This document shows positions 17,460 through 23,647 of a stretch of DNA of 29,673 nucleotides, piece by piece; position 1 is the first letter of the stretch; each line of letters opens with the position of its first letter. Origin of the DNA: a virus; the IMG/VR virus record IMGVR_UViG_3300010389_000088, positions 1-29,673 of that record; one strand, given 5' to 3'. The position numbers were made by a program, and so were the translations under genes. The notes below the pieces were generated by a model. The model saw nothing but the letters and a program-made list of their open reading frames with translations. It had not been told where the DNA came from and did no database searches.

Positions 17460-18350
17460 TCAGGCCATTGCCATGAGCAGACCCTGCGCCTTGAGGGTCA
17501 GGCTCTGCTTCTTGTCAGGCTGGCGGATAACCTCAGCCTGCTTTTCCACCTTGTCCTTAGTGGCCGTGTGGAACTCGTAGGACTGAACGGCGTTGTAGAA
17601 CGACCATGCGTTCGCACCGAACTTGTCAGCCTCTTCTGTGAAGAAGTAGCGGATAGCGTTGCGACGCTTCTCCGCATGGTTGACAGCCTTAGGAGCCGCA
17701 TCCTCGTCGGTGATGAGAGGTGCAACCTCGACCAGTAGACGGCGCAGGACGAGTTCGGTGACCTGTATGCTCTTCAGCATGGTCACGTCGCCCATGAACC
17801 GCTCAAAGGCGTCGATACTCTTAGCGAGCACCTGAGCCTTCTGGAACAAGAGCGCATCGTGGTTACGAGTACGCTTCTGGCTCAACTGCACCAGTCCGTT
17901 CGGAATCTGGTTGGTGCAGAATGGGCGGAACGAGAATCCGTAGATTGCCGTTGACCATGTGCTGTTGAGTGATGCTGTGTACATCAGGTTGTTGATGATG
18001 GTATCACCGTCTGCGAAGGTGTGCTCCTCACCAATCTGCTGAGTGAACATGAGGCGTGCCCCATCGTTCAGCACCGTGAGTGAGGTGCAGGAGTCGGGGA
18101 ACATGGCATCTGCCGTGGTCACCAACTGAGTGTACGAGCCAGCGTGGTAGCCAGACTTGACACCTGCGTTGAGTACGACCTGACTGCCGTCAGCGTACTC
18201 ACGGTACACCGTGAAGGTGTCCTCGCTCTCCGTGCCGTTCGGCAGGAGGGTGCCGGTCACCTGAGGCTCAAAGAGAGCCTGAGCGTCCAGAGCAGCGTCC
18301 ATAACGCTGCCCCCGTTGACCGTATCGCTGTTCTGAATGATGTAACCCAT
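17460..18350 (-). CDS. DUF932 family protein (296 aa)
   Basis: MGYIIQNSDTVNGGSVMDAA onward. The course of the protein, including YADGSQVVLNAGVKSGYHAGSYTQL, MFTQQIGEEHTFADGDTIINNLMYTASLNSTWSTAIYGFSFRPFCTNQ and a helical C-terminal half with NAWSFYNAVQSYEFH, fits the DUF932 family of phage- and plasmid-encoded proteins. Function is unknown. It is the largest leftward gene of this block, monocistronic, with leader AACGAAAGGAAACGAC. Confidence 0.85.
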   Translation of the reverse strand: MGYIIQNSDTVNGGSVMDAALDAQALFEPQVTGTLLPNGTESEDTFTVYREYADGSQVVLNAGVKSGYHAGSYTQLVTTADAMFPDSCTSLTVLNDGARLMFTQQIGEEHTFADGDTIINNLMYTASLNSTWSTAIYGFSFRPFCTNQIPNGLVQLSQKRTRNHDALLFQKAQVLAKSIDAFERFMGDVTMLKSIQVTELVLRRLLVEVAPLITDEDAAPKAVNHAEKRRNAIRYFFTEEADKFGANAWSFYNAVQSYEFHTATKDKVEKQAEVIRQPDKKQSLTLKAQGLLMAMA

Positions 18351-18386
18351 GTCGTTTCCTTTCGTTGGTTGTTGTTGACGAGTAGA

Positions 18387-18415
18387 ACTCTAGCGTAGTT
18401 TTCCGACCGACGCAA
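18387..18415 (-). promoter_or_regulatory. Promoter of the DUF932 gene
   Basis: GGGTTGCGT-N17-TAGAGT; leader of about 33 nt. Confidence 0.75.
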
Positions 18416-18452
18416 CCCCCAGATGAGATTTTTTCTTTTTTCTTCTGAGATG

Positions 18453-18481
18453 TTGTGCTTGATGATGGGAGCCAGTATACT
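18453..18481 (+). promoter_or_regulatory. Promoter, gene 18489-18719
   Basis: TTGTGC-N17-TATACT, 7 nt before the first ATG. Confidence 0.7.
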
Positions 18482-18488
18482 GACTCAC

Positions 18489-18719
18489 ATGAAAGGAGCC
18501 AACATGAAAACTCTAGAAGACATCGACTGCCTTGACCGGTGGGGCAACTACACCATACATGTCCGGGGAGAAGATTACGACCAAGTTATCAAAACGCACT
18601 ACATTGAGATTGCTGAGGATAGCTTCAACTCCGTTGCGGTGTACTTCATCATGAATGGGTGGGACGCCCGAGTGTTCCTGCCGGTGCACGACATCATCAG
18701 CATCGAAGAGGCCAGCTAG
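18489..18719 (+). CDS. Hypothetical protein (76 aa) with two possible starts
   Basis: MKGANMKTLEDIDCLDRWGN onward; DRWGNYTIHVRGEDYDQVIKTHYIEIAEDSFNSVAVYFIM suggests a small beta-rich fold. The first ATG (18489) sits 7 nt from TATACT (leaderless rule); the second (18504) is preceded by AAAGGAG made from codons 2-4 of the longer form. Both are in frame and either or both may be used. No family recognised. Copy 5 of the 14-bp site lies 24 nt past the stop. Confidence 0.75.
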   Translation: MKGANMKTLEDIDCLDRWGNYTIHVRGEDYDQVIKTHYIEIAEDSFNSVAVYFIMNGWDARVFLPVHDIISIEEAS

Positions 18720-18743
18720 CCTTGACGTGTACTCTAAAACCTG

Positions 18744-18757
18744 CTATGGTGTTCCTA
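18744..18757 (+). promoter_or_regulatory. 14-bp asymmetric site, copy 5
   Basis: CTATGGTGTTCCTA, preceded by CTCTAAAACCTG, downstream of the 18489-18719 gene. Confidence 0.6.
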
Positions 18758-18784
18758 TAGAGCTACGTATAATTCAAAAAGCGC

Positions 18785-18811
18785 AGAACCCCGGACGACA
18801 GTCCGAGGTTC
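18785..18811 (+). other. Small hairpin between 18489-18719 and 18894-19253
   Basis: GAACC-CC-GGAC-GACA-GTCC-GA-GGTTC. It may end transcription of the upstream gene. No T-tract follows closely. Confidence 0.4.
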
Positions 18812-18893
18812 CCGCTCAATGCTTAACTCCATTTTTCCCCGAAGGAGCGCGCAGTAATTATCCTAGCACAGTTTTACCAGAAAGGACCGACAT

Positions 18894-19253
18894 ATGACAA
18901 ATGAGCCAAATTTATTTGGGCAAATAACAGTCAATGGTGTTCCTATGGAAGACATTACGCTTGTCTTTGAGCATTGGAAGCAAACGTTTAATAAACGAGC
19001 TACTACTGTTTTAGATGATGCGCGTGCAAAGAAGATATCCGCAGCTGTAAAGGCTTACGGCATCGAAACGTGCAAACAAGCTATTACTGGTTGCTCGTTG
19101 TCACCATGGCATCAGGGAAAGAACCCCGGTAACAAGAAGTACAACGATATTACCCTTATCTTCAGAAACGCTGATAAGGTGGAGATGTTCCTCAATATCT
19201 ATGAGGACGAAACAAAAGCAAAGACAGAAATGGAGGAATGGCTTAATGACTAA
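18894..19253 (+). CDS. Phage replication-protein-like C-terminal domain (119 aa)
   Basis: MTNEPNLFGQITVNGVPMED onward. LDDARAKKISAAVKAYGIETCKQAITGCSLSPWHQGKNPGNKKYNDITLIFRNADKVEMFLNIYE matches a segment found at the C-terminus of phage and plasmid replication or helicase-loader-type proteins ('SPFHxG-N-GKxYNDLxLILRdaxxVExF'). Here it stands almost alone, so a role in replication is inferred only from that likeness. AGAAAGGACCGACAT precedes the ATG. The first codons contain copy 6 of the 14-bp site. Confidence 0.65.
   Translation: MTNEPNLFGQITVNGVPMEDITLVFEHWKQTFNKRATTVLDDARAKKISAAVKAYGIETCKQAITGCSLSPWHQGKNPGNKKYNDITLIFRNADKVEMFLNIYEDETKAKTEMEEWLND
18932..18945 (+). promoter_or_regulatory. 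14-bp asymmetric site, copy 6 (intragenic)
   Basis: CAATGGTGTTCCTA within codons for VNGVPM of the 18894-19253 gene, without the CTAAAAC extension. Confidence 0.5.
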
Positions 19254-19509
19254 GCTGAAAGAAAGTGACTTCTCTCAAGTAGGGTACTGGACCCTCTACG
19301 TACTACGGGACGAGCTCCCACACGGTATAGATGTAGAAACCGAAGATGAGTTCCTCCAGCTGCCTGACGCCGTCAAGCTAGCTGTAGCGCATAACTTCAA
19401 CTTCGCTCCTCCCGGAGCTGTCAAGACAGCTGATCTGCCAAGCCAGTATAACTGGATGATGTTCTGCTTAGATGAGTTTTTGAACGAGCACAACGTCACC
19501 CCGTTCTGA
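19246..19509 (+). CDS. Hypothetical protein (87 aa)
   Basis: MTKLKESDFSQVGYWTLYVL onward; acidic, mixed alpha/beta, ending MFCLDEFLNEHNVTPF. The start overlaps the end of 18894-19253 by 8 nt (AATGACTAA), and GGAGGAATGG lies upstream, so the two form one unit. The 3' end overlaps the convergent 19496-19852 gene by 14 bp. No family recognised. Confidence 0.75.
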   Translation: MTKLKESDFSQVGYWTLYVLRDELPHGIDVETEDEFLQLPDAVKLAVAHNFNFAPPGAVKTADLPSQYNWMMFCLDEFLNEHNVTPF

Positions 19510-19852
19510 TGCCGCAATGGCCACAGAACTCCCACTCACCTAACTTTTCTGTTGGAGTGGATTCGTACTCACACGGCCAGCGAGCCCCGCAGGGAGCAAC
19601 GAGCTTGTCTTCGCCGCTCACGTACGCCCGGAGCACGTCAGCGGTTGTAGGGATAGGAGCAGCAGCAGGGGGAGGCTTGGGAAGCTCAATGGTGTTCCTA
19701 ACACCCTCGCGCAGGAACCCCAAACAAATTTGTGACACCGGGAGTTGCATCTCTTCGGCAAGCATGATAAGATCATTCTTGAGTTCGGCTGGAACCGTAA
19801 GATCCATACGAACTGTTGTACCGGGCTTAGCTCGCTGACTCTTGGTACTCAT
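19496..19852 (-). CDS. Ribbon-helix-helix protein with C-terminal zinc ribbon (118 aa)
   Basis: MSTKSQRAKPGTTVRMDLTV onward. Residues 12-55 (TTVRMDLTVPAELKNDLIMLAEEMQLPVSQICLGFLREGV) have the strand-helix-helix pattern of MetJ/Arc-type dimeric DNA-binding proteins. A Pro/Ala linker follows, then Cys pairs (PCGARWPCEY, FCGHCGIRTG) that should bind zinc. Probably a transcriptional regulator. It contains copy 7 of the 14-bp site. Its start overlaps the end of 19827-20051 by 26 bp. Confidence 0.7.
   Translation of the reverse strand: MSTKSQRAKPGTTVRMDLTVPAELKNDLIMLAEEMQLPVSQICLGFLREGVRNTIELPKPPPAAAPIPTTADVLRAYVSGEDKLVAPCGARWPCEYESTPTEKLGEWEFCGHCGIRTG
19687..19700 (+). promoter_or_regulatory. 14-bp asymmetric site, copy 7 (intragenic)
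   Basis: CAATGGTGTTCCTA inside the RHH-zinc gene, in the same orientation as all other copies. Confidence 0.5.
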
Positions 19853-20051
19853 CTAGGCTTTCCATTCCGGATTCCTTGAGTGCGAGAACCAGCAAGAGCT
19901 CGGTCATCGTAATATCGTATCCGTCAGCTATATCCAAAAGGAGGTTCTTGAGCCGGGGGTCCAGCTTGAATGAGACGCCGACACTGTCCAAGGACATGTC
20001 TGCTCTCTTAGCTGGCCTCCCGGTCTTCATTGATGGTAAATTGTAGTTCAT
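19827..20051 (-). CDS. Ribbon-helix-helix-like protein (74 aa)
   Basis: MNYNLPSMKTGRPAKRADMS onward. GVSFKLDPRLKNLLLDIADGYDITMTELLLVLALKE fits a strand followed by two helices, as in small dimeric repressors; the basic arm (KTGRPAKRAD) could contact DNA. GAGGAAACT precedes the ATG. With 19496-19852 it forms an overlapping regulator pair. The assignment rests on pattern only. Confidence 0.65.
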   Translation of the reverse strand: MNYNLPSMKTGRPAKRADMSLDSVGVSFKLDPRLKNLLLDIADGYDITMTELLLVLALKESGMESLDEYQESAS

Positions 20052-20071
20052 AGTTTCCTCGTTATCAACCC

Positions 20072-20100
20072 TTGTGGGTACTTTACTTTATAGATATTAT
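20072..20100 (+). promoter_or_regulatory. Promoter of the tRNA
   Basis: TTGTGG-N17-TATTAT. The mature tRNA 5' end lies 7 nt past the -10 box, the same offset as for leaderless ATGs. Confidence 0.75.
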
Positions 20101-20107
20101 ACCACAC

Positions 20108-20183
20108 GGGGCAAGGTGCGGCGCTGGTTGCTGCAGCGTGTCTTATAAACACGTGGTCATCGGTTCAATTCCGATTTGCCCTA
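20108..20183 (+). tRNA. tRNA-Ile(UAU)
   Basis: Cloverleaf of 76 nt: acceptor GGGGCAA/TTGCCCT (one G-T), anticodon stem CGTGT/ACACG with loop CTTATAA (U33 then UAU, reading AUA), T arm ATCGG-TTCAATT-CCGAT, discriminator A, no encoded CCA. The D arm is unusual (weak 4-bp TGCG/TGCA or 5-bp GCGGC/GCTGC), with GG in the loop. A rare-codon AUA tRNA would suit a phage gene set in a GC-rich host. Confidence 0.75.
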
Positions 20184-20266
20184 CTAGATTGTGACTACAA
20201 TCACGATCTGACACAACATATAGGGCCGCTAGAGCTCGTACACTAAACATGACGGAAGGAGGTGTC

Positions 20267-20389
20267 GTGTTACGACGTATACGAGCATTACGGGCAGCTA
20301 AGAAGCAGAACAGCGCTCCAGTAGGATTGCGCCTTACTGATGATATGGAGCGGGAGTGGATTAAGTCCAAGTTCCATCGATCAGTCTGA
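20267..20389 (+). CDS. Small basic protein (40 aa), GTG start
   Basis: MLRRIRALRAAKKQNSAPVG onward, ending KSKFHRSV. GGAAGGAGGTGTC places a strong ribosome site just before the GTG; an in-frame ATG at 20249 would give 46 aa and include that site. No family recognised. Followed by a terminator-like hairpin; it may share the tRNA transcript. Confidence 0.6.
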   Translation: MLRRIRALRAAKKQNSAPVGLRLTDDMEREWIKSKFHRSV

Positions 20390-20408
20390 TTCCATATAGC
20401 CCACGAAA

Positions 20409-20451
20409 CGGTCCCTGAGAGCTTTATGCTTCCGGGGGCCGCTTAATTTTT
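20409..20451 (+). terminator. Terminator after 20267-20389
   Basis: CGGTCCC/GGGGCCG with inner AGC/GCT, then CTTAATTTTT. Confidence 0.65.
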
Positions 20452-20545
20452 ACGCTAAGTTCAAAAGAGCTCCGTTCTGTGATGGTTGGCCATTCATAGG
20501 ATACGAGAGGTAGCTTCTATAAACCCTCAGAAAGGAGGACCCGCA

Positions 20546-20707
20546 ATGCCATCTCTCATCCGTTTCCTACAGCGTACCATCATGACCCTGATTTGTCAAC
20601 CAAATATTCCGAAAAATCAGAAAGAAAAACCCGTGTTTAATAAACAGCGTGAGATTTTCCTCTGTGAAGCTCACAGGAGGGGTGGGGCGGGGCTCCCCCA
20701 TCGCTAA
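20546..20707 (+). CDS. Small basic protein (53 aa)
   Basis: MPSLIRFLQRTIMTLICQPN onward: a hydrophobic/basic N-terminus that could be an amphipathic helix, then a Lys-rich part (PKNQKEKPVFNKQREIFL) and an Arg/Gly end. AAAGGAGGACCCGCA precedes the ATG. No family recognised; copy 8 of the 14-bp site follows within 10 nt of the stop. Confidence 0.6.
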   Translation: MPSLIRFLQRTIMTLICQPNIPKNQKEKPVFNKQREIFLCEAHRRGGAGLPHR

Positions 20708-20714
20708 AACTAGC

Positions 20715-20728
20715 TAATGGTGTTCCTA
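20715..20728 (+). promoter_or_regulatory. 14-bp asymmetric site, copy 8
   Basis: TAATGGTGTTCCTA, preceded by CGCTAAAACTAG, in the short gap between the converging genes 20546-20707 and 20737-21060. Confidence 0.6.
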
Positions 20729-20736
20729 TGGCGTCC

Positions 20737-21060
20737 CTACCGCAGGCGGGCACCGCACTTGTTGCAGAATTCTGACCACTGATAGCTCTTGCGATATTCC
20801 AAAGGGTGAATACACTCAAAGATTTCGCGATAACGAGTATCGGCCATCTGACGCAACCAATCTGAAACTGAACTTCCATCAGCTTCGGCAGCTGCCTGCC
20901 ACTGTGCGCGCTGCTTCTCTGACACCCGGATCAGCACTTGCTTGTCCATGACATTGTCTTCTTCGTCTTCGACTAGCTCATCCTTCAGGGCATCCTCAAC
21001 AGCTTTAGCGACGTTGATTTGGTTCTTGAAGAAGGTTTTCTTATAATATTCACTTGACAT
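20737..21060 (-). CDS. Ribbon-helix-helix protein with C-terminal zinc ribbon (107 aa)
   Basis: MSSEYYKKTFFKNQINVAKA onward. KQVLIRVSEKQRAQWQAAAEADGSSVSDWLRQMADTRYRE (about residues 40-80) is a good RHH domain; the C-terminus carries ECIHPLEYRKSYQWSEFCNKCG, with one Cys-His and one Cys-Cys pair. The same order occurs in 19496-19852. It shares one base (TAATG) with the stop of the terminase-small-like gene upstream. Confidence 0.7.
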   Translation of the reverse strand: MSSEYYKKTFFKNQINVAKAVEDALKDELVEDEEDNVMDKQVLIRVSEKQRAQWQAAAEADGSSVSDWLRQMADTRYREIFECIHPLEYRKSYQWSEFCNKCGARLR

Positions 21061-21671
21061 TATTCTGTTTCACTTTCTACGACTTCGGCTTCGATGATGT
21101 CGCCATCATCCCCGACTCCTGATAATATTCCATTTACTACTGTCTGGTCAAGTACTCCAGACGAGGCCATGAGCTCTAGTAGGCGGAGGGATTCATCTTT
21201 AGGATCTGCACCCATAGAGCCGCCGTCTCCCGAACCAACTCCAGCAAGCGACGAACGTACTTCCACGTCCTCTACTCCCCCTACTATCGCCATATCGATC
21301 TTCTCAACATGCATACCCAAAAGCTTGGCTCTTCTATCCATAATGGCTAGGACACCCTGTACAGCCTTCTGATCGGGCTCTACCATCACGACAGAGCCAT
21401 CATCTAGCTCTTCGCGCCTGAACTGCGTCAGGGGCCACAGAGCCTTCTGTAGCTCATCTAGGCGCTCTAGCTCCAACCTGAGTACTTCAGGGTAGGACAT
21501 GAAGGCTTCACTGTTGAGCTTACCGAGCTGACGGCGTACAGCGGCTGCTACCGCAGATGCGGTCATATCGAATCGCTTGGCGATCTCCACGTTGGATAGG
21601 CCAGACTTCTTCAGCTGAAATATGCGCGCATCACGCTCTGCTAAGAACTCTTTTGGTAAGTTATCTGCCAT
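21060..21671 (-). CDS. Terminase small subunit-like HTH protein (203 aa)
   Basis: MADNLPKEFLAERDARIFQL onward. An N-terminal helix-turn-helix (LSNVEIAKRFDMTASAVAAAVRRQLGKL, residues 25-52) followed by a helical segment (LRLELERLDELQKALWPLTQ) and a Gly/Asp-rich C-terminus is the layout of many siphophage terminase small subunits, which recognise the packaging site. No large terminase follows in the window, so another HTH role is possible. AGGAGGTGACAAC before the ATG. Confidence 0.6.
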   Translation of the reverse strand: MADNLPKEFLAERDARIFQLKKSGLSNVEIAKRFDMTASAVAAAVRRQLGKLNSEAFMSYPEVLRLELERLDELQKALWPLTQFRREELDDGSVVMVEPDQKAVQGVLAIMDRRAKLLGMHVEKIDMAIVGGVEDVEVRSSLAGVGSGDGGSMGADPKDESLRLLELMASSGVLDQTVVNGILSGVGDDGDIIEAEVVESETE

Positions 21672-21687
21672 GTTGTCACCTCCTGTT

Positions 21688-21716
21688 AGTATAGCTCAAG
21701 ATATACAAAATTGCAA
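21688..21716 (-). promoter_or_regulatory. Promoter of the terminase-small-like gene
   Basis: TTGCAA-N17-TATACT. Confidence 0.7.
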
Positions 21717-21718
21717 CA

Positions 21719-21790
21719 AACACAATATGTTGTGTCTCGGTTTGATACAACCCCGTGTTTTTTGATACCCACCTACTATATGTTGTGTCT
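21719..21790. promoter_or_regulatory. Operator-like repeats upstream of 21671
   Basis: ACACAATATGTTGTGT (palindromic, about 21720-21735) and a second ATATGTTGTGTC near 21778-21789 lie just behind the -35 box of the terminase-small-like gene and after the WhiB stop. A bound regulator is inferred, not shown. Confidence 0.4.
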
Positions 21791-21791
21791 G

Positions 21792-22205
21792 TCAGGGGTT
21801 TGGACCCTTGTTATAGGCGCTCCAGACCTGTGCAAGGGTGAATCGTTCGGGTTTCACGCCTCGTCGTTGGGCCTCAGCAGCGATCTGTCGGGGGGTCAAT
21901 CCTGCCCATACACCGTGTAAATCGCTCGCTGGAAAGCTCAATGCGTACTCCAAACACTCCTTCCTCACAGGGCATGCCCTACATATCCGCCGTGCCTCGC
22001 TGATGTAACTCAAGTCCTTGTGACCCTGTGGAAACATCTTACTTCCTTTGTTTGCGCAGGCTGCAAGGGTACTCCAATGGGCCTTTTTGGGGGAAATAGG
22101 GTCGTTTAGGGGAGTCGCAATTGGTATATCGCTCGTGTTCGTTTTGGTTAAGTCATTCTTTTGAATTCTTCGGAGACGGTTCTTCTCACCTGATTCATCA
22201 CTCAT
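21792..22205 (-). CDS. whiB: WhiB-family transcriptional regulator (137 aa)
   Basis: WhiB-like proteins carry a [4Fe-4S] cluster and act with the main sigma factor region 4 to change transcription. Cys50, Cys75, Cys78 and Cys84 give the C-x24-C-x2-C-x5-C pattern; GVWAG (about 97-101) is the usual GVWGG turn with one change; a basic end (AQRRGVKPERF) could bind DNA. It has a 40-aa N-terminal extension before the cluster. Phage WhiBs can regulate host and phage genes. AGGAACCCAGA precedes the ATG. Confidence 0.93.
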   Translation of the reverse strand: MSDESGEKNRLRRIQKNDLTKTNTSDIPIATPLNDPISPKKAHWSTLAACANKGSKMFPQGHKDLSYISEARRICRACPVRKECLEYALSFPASDLHGVWAGLTPRQIAAEAQRRGVKPERFTLAQVWSAYNKGPNP

Positions 22206-22232
22206 TCTGGGTTCCTACCTATTCGTATCTCA

Positions 22233-22259
22233 CTCCCCCGTTATGGTCGCTTGGGGGAG
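22233..22259 (-). other. Hairpin in the whiB leader
   Basis: CTCCCCC/GGGGGAG, 7 bp, 28 nt before the whiB ATG on its own mRNA. It could be an attenuator or the terminator of the upstream gene. The 22206-22416 stretch holds nothing else except AT-rich repeats. Confidence 0.4.
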
Positions 22260-22416
22260 AGGGTTGTTCTGTATGTACTTGTATGTAGTATGTAATAGGT
22301 AGAGAGGGTGTTCTTTACTTAAGTGTAACTTATGTATAAGGGGAGAGTCAAGTATCTGACATTTTCAGAATAACGTGGGATTATTAAGCCGCCCTTAGCC
22401 TTGTGGGGTGGGTATT

Positions 22417-22560
22417 TCAGCGGCGTAGACGACGCACTCCAACAGTGATCGAACGAACTATATATCGCGCTATAACACTCATAGTCACCAGTGGAGTTAT
22501 CGTCACCATAAGGATAATACTCGCCAGTAACAGCTGATCTAGAACGCTGTGGTCGTCCAT
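22417..22560 (-). CDS. Small membrane protein (47 aa)
   Basis: MDDHSVLDQLLLASIILMVT onward: acidic N-terminus, one long hydrophobic segment (about residues 8-34, with a Thr-Pro kink) and a basic C-terminus (RSITVGVRRLRR), a holin-like layout. AAAGG lies 8 nt before the ATG. It overlaps the 3' end of the zinc-ribbon gene by 22 nt in another frame. A third frame (22319-22633) is also open but shows no protein-like pattern. Confidence 0.55.
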   Translation of the reverse strand: MDDHSVLDQLLLASIILMVTITPLVTMSVIARYIVRSITVGVRRLRR

Positions 22561-22685
22561 TTGAATAGCCTTTCTCCCTCTTCTCCGCACCACCAGCAGC
22601 ACGTAGATTCGTTCCTATCCCAGCCAACATCACACGCTGAACAGTGCATATCGGGGTACCAAAGAGGGTACTTGGTTAGTATCAT
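22539..22685 (-). CDS. Small zinc-ribbon protein (48 aa)
   Basis: MILTKYPLWYPDMHCSACDV onward, then STCCWWCGEEGERLFKW. CSAC and CWWCGE are the two halves of a zinc knuckle seen in many tiny actinophage proteins. The ATG overlaps the stop of 22682-22855 as ATGA. Partner and function unknown. Confidence 0.75.
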   Translation of the reverse strand: MILTKYPLWYPDMHCSACDVGWDRNESTCCWWCGEEGERLFKWTTTAF

Positions 22686-22855
22686 TCGGGCCTAGCCTTT
22701 AGGTTACGCTCAATATGCTCGTCGGATTTGCAAGGATTAGGGCATACACACAGATGATATGTGGTTACCCTGCCTGACTTATTAGCCCAGTGCCTTTCTT
22801 GAGCCCGTAATCGCTTGTCATCTTTCTTTCGGCGCTTTGGTGATCTGTGTATCAT
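22682..22855 (-). CDS. Basic Cys-containing protein (57 aa)
   Basis: MIHRSPKRRKKDDKRLRAQE onward; a highly basic first half, then YHLCVCPNPCKSDEHIERNL. The Cys group resembles an incomplete zinc site. The ATG overlaps the nuclease-like gene's stop as ATGA; GGGAGG lies 4 nt before. No family recognised. Confidence 0.7.
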   Translation of the reverse strand: MIHRSPKRRKKDDKRLRAQERHWANKSGRVTTYHLCVCPNPCKSDEHIERNLKARPE

Positions 22856-23442
22856 TCGTCCTCCCAGCCGTTCACATAGGGGCTGATCTTTCTCCAATAT
22901 TCAGCTGATTTATTTGGTGCGATAAGGTCATAATGGTACATATTGATACAGGCAGTCCAGAATTGAGTACCGTTACGGGGGTCTACCTCGTCTGTCTTGC
23001 GCTCTATTCCCTTCGTGTGGAGGAGCTTTTGGCTCGCTGCGCCTAATACGTAGGCTTCCTGAAATCGGCGCAGGTCATTACTAGGTAGGCTCTTGTCTCT
23101 GTGTAGGGAGATGAATAGGTAGTAGTCTGGGCGTTGGTGCTCGTGGTTGTACAGGGGCACTGATGCTTCATAATCAAGACGTGGGATTACTGTGCGGTCC
23201 TTAGTCTTTACGTCTATCGTCTTACTGGGTTCAGGCATCATAAGATCATGCTGGGTCGTGTTGGTGGGGATGTACTTCACCCCCATTGACTTGAGCCACC
23301 TACGGGCGATAACCTCACCCATAATACCTACGTGATTAGCCGCTTCTTCCCTGTGGGAGCCCTTGTATACGGGTGTTTCAGCTAATATTTCCTCAGCTGC
23401 AGCTATGTCGTTACTAGTAATCTGCGTTCTGGCGAACGTCAA
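22852..23442 (-). CDS. PD-(D/E)XK nuclease-like protein (196 aa), TTG start
   Basis: MTFARTQITSNDIAAAEEIL onward. GEVIARRWLKSMGVKYIPTNTTQHDLMMPEPSKTIDVKTKDR carries an early Glu, an Asp and a DVKTK core: the E...D...(D)xK arrangement of the PD-(D/E)XK fold. A restriction-type or recombination nuclease is likely, but the target is unknown. The start codon is TTG, sharing bases with the upstream TGA (TTGA), so translation is coupled; GAAGAGG lies upstream. Confidence 0.65.
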   Translation of the reverse strand: MTFARTQITSNDIAAAEEILAETPVYKGSHREEAANHVGIMGEVIARRWLKSMGVKYIPTNTTQHDLMMPEPSKTIDVKTKDRTVIPRLDYEASVPLYNHEHQRPDYYLFISLHRDKSLPSNDLRRFQEAYVLGAASQKLLHTKGIERKTDEVDPRNGTQFWTACINMYHYDLIAPNKSAEYWRKISPYVNGWEDE

Positions 23443-23600
23443 GATGCTGCCTCTTCAGGCTCTGACAACTGTCGTGTCATGGTGAGAAGGTCTAAGAGCC
23501 TATCTTGAATGTCTGTGGCTTCTAGAATGTTACGGCCAGCGGTCTCTTTCAGCATTTCTTCGATCTCAGCGATCATATTATCTACGATTTCATTGTCCAT
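23439..23600 (-). CDS. Acidic helical protein (53 aa)
   Basis: MDNEIVDNMIAEIEEMLKET onward, ending LSEPEEAAS; helical and acidic. AAAAAGGAGACACA precedes the ATG. It is directly coupled (TTGA overlap) to the nuclease-like gene, so it may be a partner or inhibitor of it; this is inferred from position only. Confidence 0.7.
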   Translation of the reverse strand: MDNEIVDNMIAEIEEMLKETAGRNILEATDIQDRLLDLLTMTRQLSEPEEAAS

Positions 23601-23647
23601 TGTGTCTCCTTTTTGTGTAAAAATCGGCGGAAGTCATACTAGGTATG

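Noticed and set aside
20143-20370. Leftward ORF with GQIGIEPMT near its end
   Set aside because: This is the antisense translation of the tRNA T arm, a well-known artefact.
22264-22291. Possible rightward promoter TTGTTC-N16-TAGTAT
   Set aside because: The -35 box lacks the usual context and nothing with coding or RNA structure follows; it could be chance in AT-rich sequence.
22319-22633. Leftward ORF of 104 codons
   Set aside because: It overlaps the zinc-ribbon and membrane-protein genes in a third frame, lacks a ribosome site and has no protein-like pattern.
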